Below, piece after piece: positions 35,754 to 44,771 of a stretch of DNA of 64,000 nt (positions are counted from its first letter, which is position 1; each line of letters begins with the position of its first letter). The position numbers and the translations under genes are program-made. The stretch lies in NCBI GenBank assembly GCA_947259185.1, contig CAMYKT010000003.1, positions 1 through 64,000 on the forward strand, read 5' to 3'. The notes beneath the pieces were generated by a model. That model had not been told where the DNA came from and ran no database searches. It saw only the letters and a list, made by a program, of their open reading frames with translations. This stretch comes from an uncultured Methanobacteriaceae archaeon. GTDB taxonomy: Archaea; Methanobacteriota; Methanobacteria; Methanobacteriales; Methanobacteriaceae.

Positions 35754-35945
35754 CTAATCTTCATTAACATCTATAGCTTCTTTAGGGCATACATCCATGC
35801 ATACCTCACATAAGCTGCATTCTTCTATATTTTGAATTACAATCTTGTCCCCTTCAATTATGAGGACTTCCATGGGGCAGACATCCACACATTCACCACA
35901 GTCTGCTCCATCACATTTTTCATAATCAATGACTATTTTTACCAT
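35754..35945 (-). CDS. Two-cluster 4Fe-4S ferredoxin
   Basis: A 63-residue ferredoxin. The first cluster motif is CDGADCGECVDVCP (with spacing C-x4-C-x2-C-x3-CP) and the second CSLCEVCMDVCP. The asymmetrical first motif has an extra pair of residues. It begins MVKIVIDYEKCDGADC. It probably carries electrons for an unidentified oxidoreductase. Genes for 4Fe-4S proteins between enolase and rps2 are typical of methanogen ribosomal blocks. The ATG follows GGAG. Confidence 0.9.
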   Translation of the reverse strand: MVKIVIDYEKCDGADCGECVDVCPMEVLIIEGDKIVIQNIEECSLCEVCMDVCPKEAIDVNED

Positions 35946-36017
35946 TTATATCTCCTTTAAATATTATAAATAAACCAGGCCATTAAATTTAAAAAAGGAT
36001 AGTTTGTTAATTTTAGT

Positions 36018-37268
36018 TTATTTATTCAGGGAAGCCATTTGTGGATTAGCAACTTCTTCTTCTATACGTATGAGTTCATTGAGTTTGGCTATTCTCTCCC
36101 CACCTAAAGCTCCAGTTTTAATTAAAGGAGTAGAGAATGCAACAGCAAGATGAGCTATAGTTTCATCGGTTGTCTCTCCAGATCTATGGGATACCACCGG
36201 GACATATTGATTTTCTTTGGCCAGTTTCACTGTTTCATAAGTATCGGTAAGTGTACCAATCTGATTAGGTTTGATGATAATGGCATTTCCTGCTTTCACA
36301 TCAATACCTTCTTTTAATATTTCTTTGTTGGTTACAAAGATATCATCACCACAAATAAGGCATTTATGGCCAATTTTAGAGGTTAAATCTGAAAATCCCT
36401 GGAAATCACCCTCATGTAGAGGATCTTCTACAAAGAACATATTATAGGTTTCAATTATTTCTTTAACAAATTCTATCTGTTCACCAGTATCACGGGCTAT
36501 GTTCTCCTGGGAGTATAAATACTTTTCCTGGGAAGAGTCCCACATTTCACTGGCAGCCAGGTCCAGGGAGGGTCGAATTTCAATGCCCATTTCATCTCCA
36601 ACTTCTTCACATGCTTTAGATTGGATTTCTAATGCATCATAATTGGAAAGATTGGGTGCCCATCCTCCTTCATCACCTTTACCACCAGTAAAAGTTTTAT
36701 CTTTTACCTGGATGAATTCTTTAATCTTTTTATGAACATTAGAATTGGCAAAAACTGCTTCTGTAATATTACTGGAACCAACTGGAACCACCAGAAACTC
36801 CTGGATATCAGGAGCATGTTTTCCAGCATGGGCCCCTCCATTAATCATATTACCCAGAGGATATGGTATTTCAGTACGCATGCTGCCACCTAAAAATTTG
36901 TACAGCGGCATATTATAGGAAGCTGCTGCAGCCTTAGCCACGGCCATAGAAACTGCTACCGTGGTATTTCCACCAATGGCTGAAAGATTTTCAGTTCCAT
37001 CAATTTCCTTAAGTACCAGATCAATATCCTGCAGGTCCTCTGCATCCATACCTATGAGCTCGGAGGATATAATATCCTCTACTTCACCAATAATCTTGTC
37101 TACCCCACCTTCAGGAAAGGCTACAACTTCACGAGATCCGGTACTGGCCCCACTAGGAGCAGCAGCTCGTCCAAATCCATTCCAAGTTATAACATCTACT
37201 TCCAGTGTAGGGTTTCCTCTACTATCTAAAATCTTCCTTACACGGACGTCTTCAATAACGCTATCCAC
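36018..37268 (-). CDS. eno: Enolase
   Basis: Catalyses 2-phosphoglycerate to PEP. The 416-residue enzyme has RKILDSRGNPTLEVDV at the start, GGWAPNL near 213, and SHRSGETTDETIAHLAVAF near 361. GTG 37268 (or TTG 37271) follows GAGGTG; no in-frame ATG is near. It follows rpoK on the same strand by 30 bases, so it probably belongs to the rpoN-tRNA-rpoK transcript. Confidence 0.95.
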   Translation of the reverse strand: MDSVIEDVRVRKILDSRGNPTLEVDVITWNGFGRAAAPSGASTGSREVVAFPEGGVDKIIGEVEDIISSELIGMDAEDLQDIDLVLKEIDGTENLSAIGGNTTVAVSMAVAKAAAASYNMPLYKFLGGSMRTEIPYPLGNMINGGAHAGKHAPDIQEFLVVPVGSSNITEAVFANSNVHKKIKEFIQVKDKTFTGGKGDEGGWAPNLSNYDALEIQSKACEEVGDEMGIEIRPSLDLAASEMWDSSQEKYLYSQENIARDTGEQIEFVKEIIETYNMFFVEDPLHEGDFQGFSDLTSKIGHKCLICGDDIFVTNKEILKEGIDVKAGNAIIIKPNQIGTLTDTYETVKLAKENQYVPVVSHRSGETTDETIAHLAVAFSTPLIKTGALGGERIAKLNELIRIEEEVANPQMASLNK

Positions 37269-37298
37269 AAAAACACCTCTTTAGGCAAAAAATAATGG

Positions 37299-37472
37299 TT
37301 ATTTTCTAATATCTAGAGGGATAACTTTCTTTTTAAGTTCTAATGTAGCTATATCAATAGGATCAAGAGATTTTGGAATATCAACTAATGGTGTTGCTCC
37401 CATAGAAAGCTGAAGAGCTCTTGCGCCTATGATTCTGGCCTTTTCAAATCGGGTTAATTTACTTGATGCCAT
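37299..37472 (-). CDS. rpoK: DNA-directed RNA polymerase subunit K
   Basis: A 57-residue Rpb6 homologue too short for most gene tracks. The translation is MASSKLTRFEKARIIGARAL followed by LSMGATPLVDIPKSLDPI and ends ...VIPLDIRK. This matches archaeal RpoK, with FEKARIIGARALQL and the PLV motif. It binds the polymerase clamp region. It starts at ATG 37472 and stops at TAA 37301-37299. It is between the tRNA-Pro gene and enolase on the same strand. Confidence 0.93.
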   Translation of the reverse strand: MASSKLTRFEKARIIGARALQLSMGATPLVDIPKSLDPIDIATLELKKKVIPLDIRK

Positions 37473-37539
37473 ATCATCTCATCCCCAAAAAATATATTTT
37501 TTTAATTACAATACGATGATAATTATTAAATTAAAGTAA

Positions 37540-37718
<179 letters not shown>

Positions 37719-37719
<1 letters not shown>

Positions 37720-37886
37720 TACCATGTTTCTACATGAGAAATTAACATTCTTCTGCAACAATATCGATTTACTCCTAAATCATTTAAAACCACCTTAGGG
37801 TCTTCGCCCTCAGCAGTTCTATTCTGGTATTCATCGAAATATGCAGATACCACTTTGCCGCAGCTTATACATCTTACAGGAATCAT
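37719..37886 (-). CDS. rpoN: DNA-directed RNA polymerase subunit N
   Basis: A 55-residue Rpb10 homologue, MIPVRCISCGKVVSAYFDEY then CC near 43-44 (RYCCRRMLISHVETW). The CxxC...CC zinc site is complete. ATG 37886, TAG at 37721-37719. The last base of the stop codon is the first base of the tRNA-Pro gene, so the two are tightly linked. In archaea rpoN commonly follows rps9, and here it does, with the tRNA-Pro and rpoK downstream. Confidence 0.93.
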
Positions 37887-37943
37887 AATAAATCAACGAT
37901 TCTTATTTTTTTTATAAAGATAAAAGAATATAAGGTTATCGAC

Positions 37944-38345
37944 TTATCGATAACTTTTCTGTTTTCTAGCTCTAGCTCCTCTTCCACCGTACTTTTTAGG
38001 TTCGGATCTTCGAGGATCTCCAACCAGCATGGTTCTGTCGTACTGAACAAATTTTTCCTTCAGATCCATGTCACTGGTCCACTGTACCAATCCTTTAGCT
38101 ATGACCATTCGGGCAGCTTCTGCCTGGCCCATTACTCCACCACCAATGACTTTTACATCAATGTCCAGGTCATTGGTAATGTCTCCAGCTAAAGTTAGAG
38201 GTTCTGCTATTTTCAGGCGAGCTATTTCAGGATCATAAAGTTCAACCGGACATTTATTTATCCGTACTCTACCCTTACCCTCTTTTACAGTGCCCCTGGC
38301 AATAGCAGTTTTTCTCTTTCCGCTAGTATGAACAACTTTTTTCAT
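37944..38345 (-). CDS. rps9: 30S ribosomal protein S9
   Basis: A 133-residue uS9. The start KKVVHTSGKRKTAIARGTVKEG and the end GGRGARARKQKSYR match the family; the C-terminal tail reaches the decoding site. It is downstream of rpl13 and upstream of rpoN on the same strand, in the rpl18e-rpl13-rps9 block. Confidence 0.95.
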   Translation of the reverse strand: MKKVVHTSGKRKTAIARGTVKEGKGRVRINKCPVELYDPEIARLKIAEPLTLAGDITNDLDIDVKVIGGGVMGQAEAARMVIAKGLVQWTSDMDLKEKFVQYDRTMLVGDPRRSEPKKYGGRGARARKQKSYR

Positions 38346-38394
38346 CTATACACTTCCCTTCTTAATATAATCAGTTTAAACATAAATAGCTATT

Positions 38395-38817
38395 TTAAAA
38401 TTTAGCTCCCAGAAGTTTAGAAATTTCTCCCAGTTCTATGCCTTTTTTAATATTTTCAAACTGTGCTTCGGGTATTTGATCCAGTTCAACTTCATTGAAT
38501 TCTCTTGGGATTCCAACAAATGCTTTGAAACCTTTGAAAGCTTCTCTACCTTTTGATTTTTTATAAGGAAGCATTCCTCTAACAGTTCTTCTAAATATAT
38601 CATCTGGCCTTCTAGGGTATTTGGGACCCATGTCACGAGGGTTAGAAATACTGGCCCGGTCAATTCTCTGTTTGTATCTATTGTATGTCCACTCTTTGGA
38701 ACCGGTGATCATTATTTTTTCAGCATTTAGAACCACCACTTTCTCTCCTTCTAAGAGTTTTTGACTTACCACACTGGCAAGCCTTCCCATGATGTGTCCT
38801 TCTCCATTTATAATCAT
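38395..38817 (-). CDS. rpl13: 50S ribosomal protein L13
   Basis: The start is ATG 38817 (MIINGEGHIMGRLASVVSQKLL), with GGTG upstream. A longer frame beginning at 38868 would overlap rpl18e, so I reject it. The 140-residue uL13 contains the family block NRYKQRIDRASISNPRDMGP and FKGFKAFVGIPREF. It sits between rpl18e and rps9. Confidence 0.94.
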   Translation of the reverse strand: MIINGEGHIMGRLASVVSQKLLEGEKVVVLNAEKIMITGSKEWTYNRYKQRIDRASISNPRDMGPKYPRRPDDIFRRTVRGMLPYKKSKGREAFKGFKAFVGIPREFNEVELDQIPEAQFENIKKGIELGEISKLLGAKF

Positions 38818-38860
38818 AAAAACACCACTTATCTTTTTTAACAGGTTGTTTTCCCGATAC

Positions 38861-39226
38861 TTATTCAATAATTCGAATATTGCTTCCCTTAGGATTTTCT
38901 TCCAGTATGGTAGCTATATCCAGACATTCTCCGCCTGCCTCTTTAATTTTTTCTTGGGCTGTTTTAGAAAAGCCCAGTGCTACAACCTGTACTTTATGAT
39001 CTAAATTTCCACTTCCCAGAACTTTTCCAGGTATTAAAATAGTTTCATCAACACTGGAATTTCTACTAATTTTAGATAGATTCACCTGGGCTTTTCTGCG
39101 GGTAGACCTTTCTAATCGTTTGGCCACATCCTTCCAGATGGCCGCTTGTTCTTGATTAGATTGTTTCCTAAGATTTATTATTAATTCAATGATATTAGGA
39201 TTAGTTTTGGTAATTTTTCTTACCAT
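38861..39226 (-). CDS. rpl18e: 50S ribosomal protein L18e
   Basis: A 121-residue archaeal/eukaryotic eL18, homologous in fold to bacterial L15. Marks are TNPNIIELIINLRKQSNQEQ at the start and LGSGNLDHKVQVVALGFS in the middle. The start ATG has GGAGG upstream and lies two bases after the rpoD stop. Confidence 0.93.
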   Translation of the reverse strand: MVRKITKTNPNIIELIINLRKQSNQEQAAIWKDVAKRLERSTRRKAQVNLSKISRNSSVDETILIPGKVLGSGNLDHKVQVVALGFSKTAQEKIKEAGGECLDIATILEENPKGSNIRIIE

Positions 39227-39228
39227 GA

Positions 39229-40032
39229 TTAGTTTCCTCCTTCACAAAACGTTATAATTTTATCTGCTTTATTTGATAAAACATCACAAGCTTTGATTAA
39301 AACCTCTTCCGGAGGTATTGATCCGTCTGTTTCTATAGTGAAAATGAAATCACCGTCTTTATGACCTATAGTGATGTACTTATGGTCACAAACTCGCACG
39401 CAACTTTTACACATGGAACAGTTTTCCAGGTCAACCACTTTTATCTGGTTGTTCTTTTCATCGAATTCCAGAACGCTACGAGGGCATGCATCTGCGCATT
39501 TCTGGCACTGATCACACTTTTCATCAATAGTTATATGAGGATAGTATTTGTAAGCACATGCCGTGGTTGGTTCCCATTTAGCATGGTCCATACCAATTCC
39601 TAACCTGGCAGTGGCTTCCAGTTCAACTTCCTGATCCTCCATAAGCTTAAGAAGAGGTATAGTATCGTATACTGGTTTTATTTTTGAGTCTTCTGAAGAT
39701 AAGTCCTTGGTGTAAACTACACCTGGTCCCTTTTTTCTTAGTACCAGAGATACACTGCATTTAGGGCATTGGTCCTCACAATCACATTCAGAAGGTATTA
39801 AAAGAGCTTCAGCAGATTCAGAATCAGAAAATAGAGGAACCAAACCAAGACGGTGCGCTAAGACCTCATCGAACATTGCAGATTCATTTTTAATCATATG
39901 TACGTCTTCTATTGCTATTTTAGGAACTTCCATCATGCAGATCCTGCGAATAGCGTTGGCAAAAGACAAGTCTGAATCTCGAATTATGAAAACGAGTTCA
40001 TTTTCTTGCTTCTTTTTGACATCAATCTCCAT
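39229..40032 (-). CDS. rpoD: DNA-directed RNA polymerase subunit D
   Basis: A 267-residue Rpb3/RpoA homologue. DLSFANAIRRICMMEVPKIA is the dimerisation region. An internal ferredoxin-like domain at about 165-220 has two 4Fe-4S motifs (CDQCQKCADACP and CSMCKSCVRVCD), which occur in RpoD of many methanogens. A further cysteine cluster (CDCEDQCPKC) lies near 85. It pairs with RpoL and, with RpoN and RpoP, forms the assembly platform. Confidence 0.94.
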   Translation of the reverse strand: MEIDVKKKQENELVFIIRDSDLSFANAIRRICMMEVPKIAIEDVHMIKNESAMFDEVLAHRLGLVPLFSDSESAEALLIPSECDCEDQCPKCSVSLVLRKKGPGVVYTKDLSSEDSKIKPVYDTIPLLKLMEDQEVELEATARLGIGMDHAKWEPTTACAYKYYPHITIDEKCDQCQKCADACPRSVLEFDEKNNQIKVVDLENCSMCKSCVRVCDHKYITIGHKDGDFIFTIETDGSIPPEEVLIKACDVLSNKADKIITFCEGGN

Positions 40033-40033
40033 A

Positions 40034-40426
40034 TTAGACCCTTCTTCCTCTCTTACCTCCAGGCCTTCCAGTCCCGTCGTGAGGTATGGGAGTTACATCT
40101 TCTATTTTTCCAATCCTTATACCTGCTCTGGCCAGGGCCCTAATGGTGGCCTGTGCACCTGGACCTGGAGTTCGGGGACCGTTTCCACCAGGAGCACGTA
40201 CTTTTATATGTAATCCGACGATTCCTTTTTCTCTTGCATCATCAGCAGCACGAGTAGCCGCTTCCATAGCAGCAAAAGGAGATGATTCTTGCCTATCAGC
40301 ACGAACTACCTTTCCACCAGACCATTGAGTAATGGTTTCTGCTCCGGTTATATCTGTAATAGTTATGATAGTATTGTTAAATGATGAGTAAATATTAGCA
40401 ATACCCCATTTTTCTTTTTCAGCCAT
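40034..40426 (-). CDS. rps11: 30S ribosomal protein S11
   Basis: uS11 of 130 residues: GIANIYSSFNNTIITITDITGAE near the start and PPGGNGPRTPGPGAQA-like APGGNGPRTPGPGAQATI near 85. The C-terminal GRPGGKRGRRV is the rRNA-binding basic tail. The order rps13-rps4-rps11-rpoD is conserved in archaea. Confidence 0.95.
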   Translation of the reverse strand: MAEKEKWGIANIYSSFNNTIITITDITGAETITQWSGGKVVRADRQESSPFAAMEAATRAADDAREKGIVGLHIKVRAPGGNGPRTPGPGAQATIRALARAGIRIGKIEDVTPIPHDGTGRPGGKRGRRV

Positions 40427-40437
40427 TTTATCTCCTC

Positions 40438-40971
40438 TTAATCCGAACTTTCCTCAGTAGTTTTGGCTTTTTCAGTTTTAAATTGTTTAGCCACCGGGGA
40501 TGAAGAATAGAAATCTATTATATCTTCTTCTCCTCTTTTAACTATGTAGCTGGGGGAAGTTACCTTTTTACCATCCATGGCAATGTGGCCATGCACCACA
40601 AATATTCTAGCTTCTTTAGCGGTGCGGGATAATCCTTTTTGGTGAGCTACTGTTTGAAGTCTTCTTTTTAAAACATCTTCTACAGTTAAATTCAAAACAT
40701 CTTCAAGTTTAGAATTTTCAGCCAATATTCCCAGGCGGATTAAATGTGCTAAAAGCTGCTTTCTTTCCGTTGCGGTATGTTCAGTAGCCGCGCCCAGTAA
40801 ATGCCGGGCATCTCTACGGTACCTTCTGACCATAGTCTCTGCTTTCCAAACTTCTTTTTTGGTTTTCAAGCCATATTTGGATACCAGTTTATTTTCGTTC
40901 TTAATCCTTTCAGCATTCCAGGGGTGAGGAGGAGTATCGTATTGTTTTCTTGATTTTCTTGGATGTCCCAT
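40438..40971 (-). CDS. rps4: 30S ribosomal protein S4
   Basis: uS4 of 177 residues, archaeal type: GHPRKSRKQYDTPPHPWNAE at the N-terminus, then KNPKKEVWK-like basic region and an S4 domain (VLKRRLQTVAHQKGLSRT near 113-130, then RIFVVHGHIAMDGKKV). Bound at the 5' domain of 16S rRNA. ATG has GGAG upstream. Confidence 0.95.
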   Translation of the reverse strand: MGHPRKSRKQYDTPPHPWNAERIKNENKLVSKYGLKTKKEVWKAETMVRRYRRDARHLLGAATEHTATERKQLLAHLIRLGILAENSKLEDVLNLTVEDVLKRRLQTVAHQKGLSRTAKEARIFVVHGHIAMDGKKVTSPSYIVKRGEEDIIDFYSSSPVAKQFKTEKAKTTEESSD

Positions 40972-41002
40972 AATTATGTCTCCTTATAGTCGATAATCTA
41001 AG

Positions 41003-41458
41003 TTATTGTCTTCCCTTCCTTCTTCTTACACCCACAGAACTACCTTTTCTGAAAGTTGACTTGGTTCTTTGTCCCCTTACCGGTAATCCTACTTCGTGTC
41101 GCCTACCCTTGTAACTTCTGGTCTTTTTCATTCGATTTAAATCATCTCTGAGAGTCATAGCCAGGTCTGATTCAATCAAATGTACAGTTACACCAGTTTC
41201 ATAATCATTACGCCGGTTCAACATCCAGTCAGGAATATCGTACTTTTTAGGATCTTTTAGTGCTTCTTCGATTTTTAAGATATCCTCATCAGAAACATAA
41301 CCAATTTTTTGTTCAAGATCAAAACCCATGGCAATGCCAATGGCCTTGGATAAACCTTCTCCAATACCTTTGATAGTAGTTAGAGCATTTAAAAGTGGTT
41401 TATTACCATCTATATCTTTTCGGGCAATACGCACCAAATGCTTGAAATCTTCTTCCAT
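41003..41458 (-). CDS. rps13: 30S ribosomal protein S13
   Basis: uS13, 151 residues, archaeal length. Marks: FKHLVRIARKDIDGNKPLLN at the start, IKGIGEGLSKAIGIAMGF near 30, and a C-terminal GLPVRGQRTKSTFRKGSSVG then VRRRKGRQ. It is the first gene of the rps13-rps4-rps11-rpoD run. GGAGGTT precedes the ATG. Confidence 0.95.
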   Translation of the reverse strand: MEEDFKHLVRIARKDIDGNKPLLNALTTIKGIGEGLSKAIGIAMGFDLEQKIGYVSDEDILKIEEALKDPKKYDIPDWMLNRRNDYETGVTVHLIESDLAMTLRDDLNRMKKTRSYKGRRHEVGLPVRGQRTKSTFRKGSSVGVRRRKGRQ

Positions 41459-41612
41459 TTATTAACCTCCAATTTAGAGCGAATTTGCTAAAACGGGATT
41501 TATAGCAAATTCAAGACACTTATTTTAGTGTCTGTTTTTTCATTTATTCGTGCAAATATGTCATAGGGGCAAGAATTGAAGCTAGCTTCAAAAATTGCTT
41601 AAAATACCAATA

Positions 41613-41699
<87 letters not shown>

Positions 41700-41915
41700 C
41701 AATTGAAACAATTGCATAGTTAGTGTATCATATATTACTATCTATTTACCATCTTTTTAAGTACAAAATCAGGTAGTTATTTATAGTAAAATTCTATTTT
41801 AGTTTTTTTAGTATATTAGTTTTTGGTATAAACAGGGGATATAATTTCGTGTTACAGGATACCATGGCAAAATAATAATTTTTTAACATTAATCCTTTAA
41901 TTTAAAACACAGATT

Positions 41916-42878
41916 TTATTTCCACATCTTAGGATATGTTCCCGGTTCCATAAAAACCTTTTTTATATCTACCATAATACCTTTCTCAGATTGCAGTATT
42001 TCCAGTGAATTATCCATACTTTCACCAGAAGCCACCAGCTCTCCTTTAAGGGTTTGAACTGATATTAAATCACCTTTTTTGATGTTATCATCCAGTCCAA
42101 CTATACCCCCTGCTGCTAAGTCCGCGCCATGGCATATGGCATCCACTGCTGAATCGCGAATTAGTATTTTAGGTAAATGTGTGACTGCTACCTCCATAGG
42201 AAGTACACATTTTCTAAGGAAAGACTCATCCTCATCCTCTTTCCAGTAATGATAAGCATCATTGAGATCATGCAGGGTGGTTAAAGTTTCATCCTCCACA
42301 AAAGGACCTGCTTTAGTTCGACGTAATTCCGCCATATGCGCCCCAATGCCCAGGGCTTCACCAATATCATGACAGTACTTACGAATATAAGTCCCTGCCT
42401 CACATCCAATGATGAATAAAACATCTTTGCCCTGTATCTCCAGGATATTTATGTAATAAATATTCCGGACTCTCAGTTCTCTTTTTACTGCGGATTTTAA
42501 AGGAGGAGTTTGATAAATTTTACCCTGAAATTCCTGGAATATGTTTCTTATATCCTTTTCATCAACTTCATGATGTAACCTCATTAAACAAACATATTCC
42601 TTCGGAGCCACCAGGAGTAACTGGATTACCCTGGTGGCACTATCTACCCCAATAGGCAGTATACCAGTAACCCTGGGATCCAGGGTTCCACCATGACCGG
42701 TTTTATCAGCATGTAAAATTCTACGAACCCATGAATCCACTTCATGAGAAGTGGGTCCCGAAGGCTTGTCTAAATTGATGACCCCTCGACGAAGGTGTTC
42801 TTCAATAGGCCTTTTATCAGGCCAGCACCCGTAAAGAGAACTGGTATCACTTTCAGCCTTAATTAGAAAATTTTCCAT
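41916..42878 (-). CDS. cbf5: Pseudouridine synthase Cbf5/TruB
   Basis: A 320-residue Cbf5/Pus4-type enzyme. RRGVINLDKPSGPTSHEVDSWV is the N-terminal signature, and the catalytic Asp is in HGGTLDPRVTGILP near 63-76. A PUA domain (residues 240-315) follows, with CHGADLAAGGIV near 251-262. Cbf5 is the catalytic subunit of archaeal H/ACA RNPs and makes U55 pseudouridine in tRNA. The gene lies in the rpl14e-cmk run just upstream. Confidence 0.94.
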   Translation of the reverse strand: MENFLIKAESDTSSLYGCWPDKRPIEEHLRRGVINLDKPSGPTSHEVDSWVRRILHADKTGHGGTLDPRVTGILPIGVDSATRVIQLLLVAPKEYVCLMRLHHEVDEKDIRNIFQEFQGKIYQTPPLKSAVKRELRVRNIYYINILEIQGKDVLFIIGCEAGTYIRKYCHDIGEALGIGAHMAELRRTKAGPFVEDETLTTLHDLNDAYHYWKEDEDESFLRKCVLPMEVAVTHLPKILIRDSAVDAICHGADLAAGGIVGLDDNIKKGDLISVQTLKGELVASGESMDNSLEILQSEKGIMVDIKKVFMEPGTYPKMWK

Positions 42879-42992
42879 CCCATAACCTGCATAATAATAT
42901 TTTTTTCATAGTCCATTTGATAGGCATAAGGCCCGGGGGCCTTCTATCAAAAAATGAGTTAGATTATTTATGAATAATCCGAAAAAGAGAAA

Positions 42993-43220
42993 TTATTCTA
43001 AAGCTTCCAGTTCTTTTTTAATTAGTTCAGGATCCTCAGAATTTATTTCCATAGTTTTTTCTAATGGTTCCAGATGATTAATATTACATCTGCGGTTTTT
43101 AACAGAAGTACCAACTACTTCTACGAATTTTTCATCAATAATGTCAACAATTACACATTTTTGTCCGGCTTCTCTACCGGCTATTTTAACACATACTCTT
43201 CCTACTTCTATTGCTGGCAA
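42993..43220 (-). CDS. rpl14e: 50S ribosomal protein L14e
   Basis: eL14, 75 residues, a KOW-type protein: PAIEVGRVCVKIAGREAGQK with VVGTSVKNRRCNINHLEPLE near 35-54. The start is TTG 43220 (read as Met), three bases after GGTGATTTGA. It starts directly after the cmk stop codon (43221), so translation is coupled. Confidence 0.93.
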   Translation of the reverse strand: MPAIEVGRVCVKIAGREAGQKCVIVDIIDEKFVEVVGTSVKNRRCNINHLEPLEKTMEINSEDPELIKKELEALE

Positions 43221-43739
43221 TCAAATCACCTCTTGAACTTTAAATATAATTTCTGCAACTCTTTCAGCTTGAAAACTGTTAGTATTCAAGATTAAGTCGT
43301 AAATTTCCATGTTATGAATATCTATCTGATGTATATCCAGATATCTACTAGCTTCGCTGTCTTCGCGTATTTTGATTTCTTTTTTAGTTACTTCTACGGG
43401 TTTAGATTCCCTCCCACTAATTCTATGGGCTCTAACATCAAAAGGAGCAATCATCCATACTTTAAGATCAGCATCAACAAAATGGGCTGACAACCTTCCT
43501 TCAACAATAAGGTTTTCAGCTTCCTTTGCCATCTGTGCCTGCCTTCTATCAATTTCCAGGTCAACTTCAATATTATTTTCGGCGAATTTACTGAAAGTTA
43601 AAATGTCCTGGCCGCTTTCAGCAGCCATCTGCCGGAATATATCCCCGGCGGATACAAAGGGTATTTTAAGTTTTTCAGATAATAATTTGGCGGCAGTGGT
43701 GGTTCCAGTACCTGCCAGTCCACCGATGGTAATAATCAT
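43221..43739 (-). CDS. cmk: Cytidylate kinase, archaeal
   Basis: A 172-residue P-loop kinase, MIITIGGLAGTGTTTAAKL at the start, GRLSAHFVDADLKVWMIAPF near 100, then RISGRESKPVEVTKKEI and DSEASRYL. It phosphorylates CMP/dCMP. The start is ATG 43739, whose first base is the last base of the rpl34e TGA, so these genes overlap by one base. An upstream longer frame would overlap rpl34e and is rejected. Confidence 0.93.
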   Translation of the reverse strand: MIITIGGLAGTGTTTAAKLLSEKLKIPFVSAGDIFRQMAAESGQDILTFSKFAENNIEVDLEIDRRQAQMAKEAENLIVEGRLSAHFVDADLKVWMIAPFDVRAHRISGRESKPVEVTKKEIKIREDSEASRYLDIHQIDIHNMEIYDLILNTNSFQAERVAEIIFKVQEVI

Positions 43740-44005
43740 CAGGACCTGGCCTCTTTTTTGAAATGTTTGCGGGCGCATTCAGAACAGAGATATCCACCAT
43801 AAGGGCGGTTAGGTCTCTTTTTAGTCTTGGATAATTTTCTTATCTGGTAAGATCTTCCGCGAGGAACACCATGGAGAAGTTTGTTACATTCCGCACATAT
43901 GTGCTTACTTGGTTTTTTCTTTTTATATTGTAAAACCGTGTTTCCTCCAGGAGTCCTTTTGAAAGTCCTCTTATATGATCTGGATCTGTGTCTTAAATTT
44001 GTCAT
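43739..44005 (-). CDS. rpl34e: 50S ribosomal protein L34e
   Basis: eL34, 88 residues. A zinc-binding motif near the middle is CAECNKLLHGVPRG, with CSEC following near 79 (YGGYLCSECARKHFK). The N-terminus RHRSRSYKRTFKRTPGGNTV is basic and rRNA-binding. It is followed, with overlap, by cmk. Confidence 0.94.
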   Translation of the reverse strand: MTNLRHRSRSYKRTFKRTPGGNTVLQYKKKKPSKHICAECNKLLHGVPRGRSYQIRKLSKTKKRPNRPYGGYLCSECARKHFKKEARS

Positions 44006-44119
44006 AGTATCTCTCCTAAATATCTAAATTATAAGATTACTAAGTGTAAATCAGTGAATAGTGATATTAATCAATAATAAATCATTATCACTTTCAGTTA
44101 ACCAGCAATCATTAATTGG

Positions 44120-44686
44120 TTACATTCCTCCTTTAAGGCCCATGAACTTCCGGAATACTTGTGACATGGCAAAGGAACATAAAATATACCATCCTAACCA
44201 TTCAATTGCTCCCGGAGGAGTGGTGGCAGCGGGTACATAAAAGGTGTGCCAGAGCGGTACCAGGAGTACATAGTAGGCAATTTGAGGTAGCATTACCACA
44301 GTTTGAGATATGCTTGGTTCTTGAGCCATCCAGTAAAATACCAGAATAATAGGGAGAAAAGTAACAATCATGGGCTTGAAGGACATGGTCATCATTTCCT
44401 TCTGTTTATCCATGAAGTCCATCTGTTGCTTTTGAATTTTTTCTAATGCCTTAGCATCTCCTGATTTTCGGGCATTATTCATTTCCTGCTGGAATTCTTG
44501 CATTTCCTTTTTCAAAGATTGCAATCTATCCTGATTGACCAGTAGTTTATTGGCCAGAGTTGTAATGAAAGCCACCAGAGTGGATATTACAAATATGGCA
44601 AACAAAGGGTTTTGAGAGTTAGGATCTATGGCAATCAATGGGCCTAAAATTACGTTTAAAGCCTCATATATTATTTCAAGTACCAT
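44120..44686 (-). CDS. EMC3/TMCO1-like insertase (DUF106)
   Basis: A 188-residue membrane protein with three main hydrophobic segments and a coiled coil between segments 1 and 2 (RLQSLKKEMQEFQQEMNNA). These features match the DUF106/EMC3 group of the Oxa1/YidC superfamily, which interacts with the ribosome and inserts membrane proteins. It lies next to adkA and close to secY, which is the conserved archaeal arrangement. Confidence 0.9.
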   Translation of the reverse strand: MVLEIIYEALNVILGPLIAIDPNSQNPLFAIFVISTLVAFITTLANKLLVNQDRLQSLKKEMQEFQQEMNNARKSGDAKALEKIQKQQMDFMDKQKEMMTMSFKPMIVTFLPIILVFYWMAQEPSISQTVVMLPQIAYYVLLVPLWHTFYVPAATTPPGAIEWLGWYILCSFAMSQVFRKFMGLKGGM

Positions 44687-44771
44687 GGTTATTTCCTCTT
44701 AAATTATAGCATACTCTAGAGATTTAAAATTTTAAGTTATCATATTGTAAAGATAATTTATTTTAAACCAG

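Noticed and set aside
38395..38868. Longer rpl13 with start at 38868
   Set aside because: The extension overlaps rpl18e and lacks a ribosome binding site; the internal ATG at 38817 has GGTG and matches the family start.
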